A DNA stretch of 64,000 nt from Whalleya microplaca. Lineage: Eukaryota > Ascomycota > Sordariomycetes > Xylariales > Xylariaceae. Every line of letters starts with the position of its first letter. Position 1 is the stretch's first letter. Below, one piece after another: positions 56,930-64,000 of this stretch. The stretch spans positions 124,001 to 188,000 of the forward strand of contig MU385733.1 of assembly GCA_022497155.1 (NCBI GenBank), in the 5' to 3' direction. The translations under genes were made by a program, and so were the position numbers. A model generated the notes under the pieces. It had not been told where the DNA came from. It was given only the letters and a program-made list of their open reading frames with translations, and searched no databases.

Positions 56930-59579
56930 CCCAGCTGAAAACCATTGGGTTGGTGATGCTCTAGCTTTTTAAATACGTGACCAGATTGAACAGGTGAACA
57001 GACACGATGATGGAAGGTCTTGGGGCATGCTCCGGACGCGTAGTACAGCTAGAACACGGAGCATCTCGGCGATAAATTTATTCCATACAAGGACAAACGT
57101 GTCTTGCTGTCCATAGGATATTATAAGTTTCCCGACGGCGGATTGGCTTGATTGTTACATATGTAGTCTCGATTAGACACTTCTGCTACCTAGGTAGATA
57201 CGTCGATACTCTGTGAGGAGGATGGATACACAATGACTCTTTTGCCATGCAGCAATAGGTGCAATATCGTCGTTCGAACTCGGCCGGTCCTATAAGAGGA
57301 GGTGCTCAGGGATCGAGCTAATGCAAGTGTTGCATATGCTGGAAGGGAGCCCAATGAGGTGGCTGATGTTCAAGTGCTCTGGAGCTGGGGAATCGCATTA
57401 GATGGTGCGTTGGCGTCCCTATTTGCCTGCTCTTCTCTGCCGCCTGCCTGCTCGCAAATGACATTGCACAGCTGCCTTGACAGGACCACATTATGAGCAT
57501 CATCGTGCTTTGTGTCCCGTCGAAGGATCTTCCAAGACTTCCAATTTTTTCTTGTGTCCTAAGTCGACGTCGTCTTCTAGTTGAAGAGTCATGGGTGGAC
57601 AGAATCTATGTACGAAAGTAAGCCAACGAAAGCGCCGTCAAGGCATCAATTGAAGAGAATTCGCTTATCACCGAGGAGCTGTCCATGATTGGTACCCAAA
57701 GCTCTACCTAAGACTGAATTCGGGCACTGAATCCTGTGACTTGAACGGGACAACATCACCAAAAACTCCCAGTCGGTTCCATTTCGTCTCTTGTTAGTGG
57801 CTGCAGGTGTGCCTCTACGCACTTCTGTCTTTTTTTTTTTTCTACCACCCACTTCTTATTACTAGCACACGACTCTATATTCGCCACTTAACTAGCCTGG
57901 GCGAGCCCAACGGGACAACGACAGCCAACGAAATGCAGTTGCAGGATAAGATCTACACCTAGCAGCACCCAACCAATTCGCTACATGGACCAAGGCGACT
58001 ACTGCGTACTGTTTCTAAAAAACCCACAGTGAACAACAGCAGAATGAACGAGCACTACCACCAGCCAGCCAGCCCAGCGTGGGACGACCTACGCAAGTAC
58101 AACCTACGACCTGTTATTAGCCTCAAGCAAGGGGGACCTTGCCATCTGTTTGACAAGGCGACAATTCTGCTGGCTGGTTGGCCATTAATCCGTTCAGGAA
58201 CATCTTTTCTAGAAGAACTATTTTGTGGATTGTATTTCGCCCTGCGGGAGGGAGTGAGAGACCCACGCACCCAACCCACCGTTGGGTATCGTTACCGTTT
58301 TCGCTAGGCACTGCAGGGATAGAGGGATTAGTCATTCATACTCGGCAGACCGTTTTCTTCTGAAGTCGGAAGGAAGCGACCAAAAGCAGAGAGGACCCGA
58401 AGACGCCAAGCCGCTTCACTAGGTAGCCACTACGCAGCACGCAGTAGGTCCCTCATAACTGCAAGTGCGTTGGGTGACTAGTCTACTGCAAGCACTCAAG
58501 GGAAGGCAAAGCCAGGCAGGCCAGGTTGCCTGGCCACAAGGGAATTGAACGAAGGGGAAAGAAAGATGCGAAGGATCGTGCCCCAGTTCTTGTGCCTATC
58601 GACTTATCGATAGGTACGGTACGGTAGTATCGATAACCGACCGTATCTTGTGCCCCCCCGTTGCTTGAGAACAACACGACGCTTCAGTGCTACGGTCTAC
58701 TTACCTACATGGGCAAGCTGGTACACGCATAAACTTCTCCCTGCCAACGCATGATCTCTCCGTCGGCCATTACGGCGGCGGTATTGTACACATACTGTAC
58801 CTGGCTTTTACCTACCTTTTGGTCACCGTCAGCCTCTCTCTGTCAGTTCTGCCTCTGCAGCTATCCATCTGCCGGACTCTCATAATCTCATAAAACTTAC
58901 GGTATCTTACGTGTGCGGGAGGAGTTGACTGCCCGACTTGTACGGAATACGTATGTACGTGTATATATGTAAAGTACATACATACATCCAACACACCCTG
59001 GTCGTATAGGTACTTTACGCGAGTCCGCCTCCAGCTGTGTGTCTGTCTCCAGCTGCAGGTGTCTTCAGTCCTGCATGAGAGAATTGTACCTCTATCTACC
59101 CGGCAACACCCTGATACCCCTTCCCTACCTTGCCTGCCTACCGTTCCTCGTCCCTCCCCGAATTTTTTTTATTCAAAAGGAAAATAATAGGCCTCGTGGC
59201 TCGTTGTAGACCACTTCCCATCTTTTCCACCTACTACCTACATACCAACTTACTATTACTACATGTTCCCGCATGATACTAAGACTTGGCTTGCTTGGGA
59301 CTTTTGCTCCATCCGTCGACCATTCGACCATCACCTTCAATTGCCCGAATCAGCCCCATCCGACAGACTAAGTCTCGTCGCTACGTCTGTTCGCAGGTCC
59401 CCACTTGGGTCGAAGGATTACTTTGGGCATTATTGTTTCGACCACCCGATTAGGACGCACCGCCTCGCCATTGAGTACCAAACTTCAGACTGGACAGGTC
59501 CGCCCTCTTTCGAGGCACACTCTGCCTCTAAACTCCATTTTCCACCTTTTAATCCAGTGACAGGACTCACTGTCGAGAC
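56930..59579. promoter_or_regulatory. Upstream region of the large disordered protein, palindrome-rich
   Basis: About 2.6 kb. It includes CCTAGGTA at 57189-57196, a T12 run at 57830-57841, an 8-bp inverted repeat GCCAGGCA/TGCCTGGC at 58511-58534 and a palindrome cluster at 58592-58660. A 115-codon frame opens at ATG 59263 and ends at 59610, overlapping the following start codon in another phase. Confidence 0.5.
58592..58617. repeat. Hairpin, 11-bp stem with ATCGAT core
   Basis: GTGCCTATCGA pairs with TCGATAGGTAC around CTTA, with one G-T wobble. A second ATCGATA and a near-palindromic TACGGT/ACCGACCGTA follow immediately. Confidence 0.85.
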
Positions 59580-61343
59580 ATGGCGAAGACTTCAGCAACT
59601 TCGCACGTAGCATACATCGAAGAGGCCAATGAGGACGGAGAGCCCATTGGCACCGAACCCAGATACGCCAAATCCACTGCTGCAGAGAGCAGTCCCTCCA
59701 AAGAGAAGCCCAACACTAGTCGATCACGCAAAGATTCTCACCGTCGTCGAGAATCCCCATCACCTTCCACATCACCTTCCCCTTCACCTGACTTATCAGA
59801 CTCACACTCCGACTCCGACTCCGACAACACAGAACACCCTCTACCTCCCCGAAGAACACCAAAGCCCAAGATGAAAGACGAGAAGAAGAGACGGTCGTCC
59901 CTCGTGGTCCAGAAGGGCCAACGACCACCCGCCCGCTCGCACAAAACAGCGCCAGCGCCCTCGTCTCGGGCTTCCGACGAGTCTTCTTACTACGGAGTGC
60001 AGCAGACCGTTGCCTCCTCATCGAGACCTCGTGCACGTACTCGGCCTGAATCTTACCATCAGCCTGCCCAGCGTCCACCTCTTTCAACGTCGGCATATTC
60101 TCACCAACCGCCACATCCATCACAATTTCCAGTGCCATCGTTCCCTCCTCATGGGTCGTGGGGTGGACCACCTCCCATGCCACTTCCTATGCCCCACCAA
60201 CAGCCCGGGCCCCCTCCTCCCTTCCACGAGTATGGCAACCGGGATTTGGCTTCACGTTTTGGACAACAACGGCCGCAGTCGGCCATCGGATACCATCAGG
60301 CTTCCAGATCCCATGATTACGAGCAGCCACCGAAAGAGAAGGCCCTAGCGCGGCGGACCTCCGTGTCCAGAAAGATCAGCAAGGACCATGAAGACCGTAT
60401 GCGAATGCCTCCCCCGCCTCATCCTCATCCTCCTCCGCGCCCAGCCTCAGCTCGCCCAACCCAAGAACGGTTGGTTCTTCGCCCGGGACCGCCTCCAGCT
60501 TCAAGGAGGAAGTCTGTTGGATTCGAAGACGACGACTTCTCTGAGGCCGACTCATCCATGTACCACGCTGTAGGTCGCCGGGAAGTTGAATATGGCTCTG
60601 GTGCTCTGCCTATTCGGACGCGACCTGGGAGCTATGCCGATACGCTCTACGATGAGGGCCCTTATGCGCTTGAACCAGCATCACGCGGTCGGCGAAACTC
60701 ATTGTATAACCTTGATGAAAGAGTGCGCGAAGTTTCTCAGTATCAAGACGACGTAAATGGCGGCCCAACTCCGCCACTAACGGCCGAGGCTCTCCGACGT
60801 GTCAAAAATGGAGGCAGCAGTCGTTCCACTCGTAGCAGCGAGAGCCGAGATGAGAGCGATTACAAGCACTCAGCAACGACTCGAACGACCCGGTCTGGTA
60901 GCGGAGACGATGATATTACGATCAAGGTTCCAGCGGGTGCTGTAATCGAAGTTGGGAATACTAAAATTCATTGCAATGATGGCGGTGATATGAACATAGG
61001 CCGTGGAGGAGGAACTACTCGTGCCGGAGGCAGTGACCGCGAGACTATCTACAGCGATGAGCGGCATGATCGAAATGATCGGAATGATCGGAATGATCGG
61101 ATTGAGCGGATTGAGCGGAACGAGCGGAAGAGTCGAGCAGACCGCCTGCTAGACCGTTCCGCAAGCCAGAGACGGGCCAGTTCTCAGGCTCCTTCATACC
61201 CGCGGGCCCATGCACCACCCTTGTACCCCCCTCCATATCGCTACGGCCCTCACTACGATCATGATTTCGATGCTTCTCTTTATGGGGAACGACGTTACGC
61301 TCCGCCCTTGGCCTACGATAGCCCCGACGAAAATTACATCTGA
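59580..61343 (+). CDS. Large Arg/Ser/Pro-rich disordered protein, conserved but uncharacterised
   Basis: An intronless gene of 587 residues from ATG at 59580. It begins with a short acidic segment (VAYIEEANEDGEPIG), then extended Ser/Arg/Pro-rich sequence with SPSPSTSPSPSPD and SDSHSDSDSDN runs, His/Pro-rich stretches and many basic patches. The only ordered-looking block is near residues 441-465: DDDITIKVPAGAVIEVGNTK followed by IHCNDGG. It reads like one small beta-hairpin or docking unit and is probably the functional core. Residues 496-516 are a degenerate repeat HDRNDRNDRNDRIERIERNE. The C-terminus is Tyr/Pro-rich. No known domain is recognised; a scaffold or nuclear role is guesswork. 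The leader carries an overlapping upstream ORF. Confidence 0.75.
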   Translation: MAKTSATSHVAYIEEANEDGEPIGTEPRYAKSTAAESSPSKEKPNTSRSRKDSHRRRESPSPSTSPSPSPDLSDSHSDSDSDNTEHPLPPRRTPKPKMKDEKKRRSSLVVQKGQRPPARSHKTAPAPSSRASDESSYYGVQQTVASSSRPRARTRPESYHQPAQRPPLSTSAYSHQPPHPSQFPVPSFPPHGSWGGPPPMPLPMPHQQPGPPPPFHEYGNRDLASRFGQQRPQSAIGYHQASRSHDYEQPPKEKALARRTSVSRKISKDHEDRMRMPPPPHPHPPPRPASARPTQERLVLRPGPPPASRRKSVGFEDDDFSEADSSMYHAVGRREVEYGSGALPIRTRPGSYADTLYDEGPYALEPASRGRRNSLYNLDERVREVSQYQDDVNGGPTPPLTAEALRRVKNGGSSRSTRSSESRDESDYKHSATTRTTRSGSGDDDITIKVPAGAVIEVGNTKIHCNDGGDMNIGRGGGTTRAGGSDRETIYSDERHDRNDRNDRNDRIERIERNERKSRADRLLDRSASQRRASSQAPSYPRAHAPPLYPPPYRYGPHYDHDFDASLYGERRYAPPLAYDSPDENYI

Positions 61344-63366
61344 TTTCGATTATCGAGCATGAAGTGTCCGAGTATCTTCAACTTTTCATTTTGAACCATT
61401 TAGACCGAGCGATACACTTCATTTTTCTGCTATTTACGTGTTTGGGCATCGAGCATTTCGTGTAATTTTGCTCCTAGTGTCCTATTATATCCCGGTCTTT
61501 TACTTTGGCGGTTCTGAAACATTTCAAATATTTCGAACATTTCGAACAAAACAGCGAGCTCGAAAATATGTGGATACCCCAAATGGAACACAAAAGGGCT
61601 TAGGGCATGGGGAAGCATGCAAAGTTCTCTCATGTATCTGATTTTATTTTCCTTTACGATCTGTGGATTTTTACCCCATGATTTTTAACTCCATGATGTT
61701 TTACCCCCATGTATACGAAGAGATGAGTGATGAGACGCATTTAGTGTAGCGGAACTGTGGTCAGCTCTGGTAGGATGGGGTGGGTGGCTGTGAGCCGGTT
61801 GAGCACTTCTACTTACGTTCTACTCTCACATGGACATTGATCCTTCATACCAATGGGAATTGTGTGTTCTATTTTTGTCTTCACTTCTACACAGGTATTG
61901 GCCGTGCCATGCTGTGTGCGATACCCTTTGCGCTTTGAAGCCGAGTTGTTCGCATTCGCATGGCGTAAGAGTTGGACCGATAGATCTAGTCTGCACAGCA
62001 ATGAAGTTCGCACTTCTGTTAGCGGTGGATATTGTGCTTTCGTGCAAAGGGTACTTTGCCATATTTCTCGGTACGGAGTTTCTACGATTGGACAGACTTG
62101 AAGTCGGGAATTTGTTCGCATCATAATCAGTCTCTCTGGCTCAGCACTGGGCCCTGGAGATGAGAGACGAGGAGCAGGAACAAGAAGGCCGATCTGCTTT
62201 CACGGTAAGGATCTTCTGCTTGGTTCATTACTCGCGGAAAGGACGGCCTCGGAGGATTTGTCACGATCGTATAACCTCGGACGCCATCTCCTCTTTTGTC
62301 AGATGGGCTATTCATCCTCTATAGATACATGATAGCTATAAGATACCTACTTATGATGTTGAGTTTCCAATGGATAAAGTTGGCGAAGAAACCCCCCGTT
62401 GTTCGTCATCTGTGACTCATAGAATGTAAATGTCTTGCTGTATAGTGAATACAACTTAGCACAATGTGCTACAACGACAATTGTTTCTCGATCAGCCCAT
62501 CCAGAAACTTGCCGGGTATGCAGCCTTCCCGCGTGTCTGGGTCCTCCTCCACGCCGATCGTGCCACGTTGTTTTGGTGCACACCTTCGCCACTTACCTTG
62601 ACGTGTATCTAGTATCTTTCTTGCCTATTAAGTACATATCGTTTTCTTTTGTCACCGCGGCTTTGCTATTGAGGTGTCGATCCAGGTTCCTGTCAACCCC
62701 GGATCGGCTCTTCAGCGATGGATCTAACCTATTGCTGCGGGAGAGCTTGCGTAGTCCCACGTCAGTCACCTGAGGTGGCGGCGGGATGTGAGCCCCGACA
62801 AGAGAACCGCAAACAACGTAGCCACGACAGCGAATTATAGCCAAACCCTGTTAAAAAGCTCTCCGGTCCAGAAACTCGTTAATTGAGTATATGTATTATA
62901 AGACGATTAGTAAGAACCTGGATTGGCGGCAACTAACTGAACGGGAGTTATGCCGGGTGGGATTTACGGGGCAGACAAGTATAGCTACTTCCTACCTACT
63001 ATACCGAGGGTAGCAACCTAGCTTACCAACCCTCTTCCAAGCTCCTGGATATATCACACGATATACGAAGGTGGCATTAGGCCCGGCGCCGTTGCATGAG
63101 GGTTCGGGGACCATTATCCATTGATGGGTCTACCCGTGGGCCAACGTAGCTGGACATCATGCAAACCTGAAACAGTTCACTAATAATATATACCTCCTGA
63201 TTTCATGTACAGCCCTCCCCCCTAGCGTGCTAAACGTTAAGATCCAGTTATTGATTTCTTGTTTCTTCCAGTACCTTACTTGTAAAACATTAATAAGTTA
63301 TAAACATTTAGATTAGAGGCTGTTATATACGAGCTGGAATAGCCGTTCTCGAAGTCCTCGGATTAC
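61344..63366. other. Convergent 3' flank with short degenerate repeats
   Basis: About 2 kb between convergent genes. Tandem ATTTCGAAC-type units lie at 61519-61547 and three degenerate copies of TTTTTACCCCATGA at 61667-61711. Open frames in both strands at 61.8-62.1 kb lack protein features. No RNA gene recognised. Confidence 0.5.
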
Positions 63367-63978
63367 CTAGACTCCCCGCTCGTACCAGTTCTCGATGATC
63401 CCCTCTACCGTAGGCTCATATTCCTTCAACGACACCGAGTCGCCCTCTAAGAATGTATTCGCCTGCACGTTCAATAAGGGAGGGGGCTTATTGGCAATGA
63501 CCGTTTCTCTCCACTTGAGGCGCTCTTCGTCCACATGAGAAAGATCATCGTAGTACTCTCTGCAGGCCTGCACGTCAGCAGTGCAGCGATAGACGTGGAG
63601 TCTCAGTAGCATATCGCCCAGAGCCTTCTTTCCATGACTAAGGATTCTCGAACGATCAACCCGCACTGTTAGCCTCTTCCTTTCCTCATCGTGATCTACT
63701 CGGATGCACCCCCCTCCGTTTCTTAGCAAGCACGTGAGCATGGCAAAGTGGCCCTGAGATCAATTAGCCGTCTCCTTTACCAGTGAGATGCTTATGCTTA
63801 CCCGACTATGAGCCTGGCCCCATTTCTACATAAGTTAGCAATTGAGCATTGGGCGATGCAATAGGCAGACATACCATGTCCTCAATATTAAAGTTAGATA
63901 GACCGCGAAGACCGTCGACTCCGAGCTGTTGGTATAGATTATAGGTAACTTGAAGAGTTAGGGGCTTCCAAAGAACCG
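63367..63978 (-). CDS. DPP3: Dipeptidyl peptidase III (M49), 3' exons (partial)
   Basis: Complement of exons 63367-63753, 63802-63825 and 63875-63978, with the 5' part beyond the window. The exon at 63978 opens after a CTATAG acceptor and reads VLWKPLTLQVTYNLYQQLGV, then DGLRGLSNFNIEDM. A 24-nt microexon adds KWGQAHSR, and the last exon GHFAMLTCLLRNGGGCI, VDRSRILSHGKKALGDMLLR, LHVYRCTADVQACREYY, VQANTFLEGDSVSLKEYEPT and VEGIIENWYERGV. These are the conserved C-terminal segments of DPP III, a cytosolic zinc exopeptidase releasing dipeptides; the catalytic HELLGH region would be upstream and is not visible. Introns are 48 and 49 nt with GTAAGC and GTATGT donors, and both junctions are phase 0. 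Confidence 0.9.
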
Positions 63979-64000
63979 CTATAGAAGATCACTCACGATC

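Noticed and set aside
62435..62773. Plus-strand frame of 112 codons
   Set aside because: No ATG near the start and no protein-like motif; it lies in a 3' flank between convergent genes.

Overview
This window is nuclear DNA of a filamentous ascomycete (Pezizomycotina, most likely a sordariomycete). The evidence is short introns (about 50-140 nt) with GTAAGT/GTATGT-type donors, a calmodulin gene split immediately after its ATG, a glycogenin with a long disordered tail as in Neurospora, fungal-type Tlg2 and Hrd1, and C:G to T:A decay in an old P450 gene. No rRNA, CRISPR, prokaryotic operon or intact transposon was seen. All gene models were spliced by hand from the sequence.

Layout. 0-7.7 kb is a compact housekeeping block: the 3' exon of clathrin light chain (+), a three-exon cytochrome c oxidase subunit VIIa gene (-), a mitochondrial PPR-like protein (+) sharing a 0.6 kb divergent promoter with it, the TGN/endosomal syntaxin TLG2 (-) and calmodulin (+, seven exons, one GC-AG intron). 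7.7-12.5 kb is gene-free apart from a cytochrome P450 pseudogene. 12.5-23 kb carries a class I alpha-mannosidase (GH47), a possible 56-residue two-exon gene on the minus strand, a Mn-type cation diffusion facilitator and glycogenin. 24-29 kb carries a GC-rich EFM7/NNT1-type methyltransferase and a C2H2 zinc-finger regulator, both on the minus strand.

28.9-44.5 kb is a gene-poor stretch with decayed coding fragments and palindromes. HRD1 (ER-associated degradation E3 ligase) follows at 44.5-47.2 kb. 47.2-59.6 kb is again poor. It holds one acidic disordered protein, a pair of in-frame ORFs separated by a single stop, a tRNA-like Pol III-type unit and a dense cluster of perfect hairpins at 48.6-49.3 kb. 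The window closes with a large disordered protein (59.6-61.3 kb, +) and the 3' part of dipeptidyl peptidase III (-).

Functional themes are the secretory pathway and proteostasis (clathrin light chain, Tlg2, GH47 mannosidase, Hrd1), Ca2+ and metal homeostasis (calmodulin, CDF), mitochondrial respiration (COX7 plus PPR) and glycogen priming. The genes are ordinary core-genome genes. The parts least explained by known features are the hairpin-rich element near 48.6-49.3 kb with its neighbouring Pol III-like unit, the small spliced gene near 14.8 kb, and the decayed reading frames in the gene-poor stretches.
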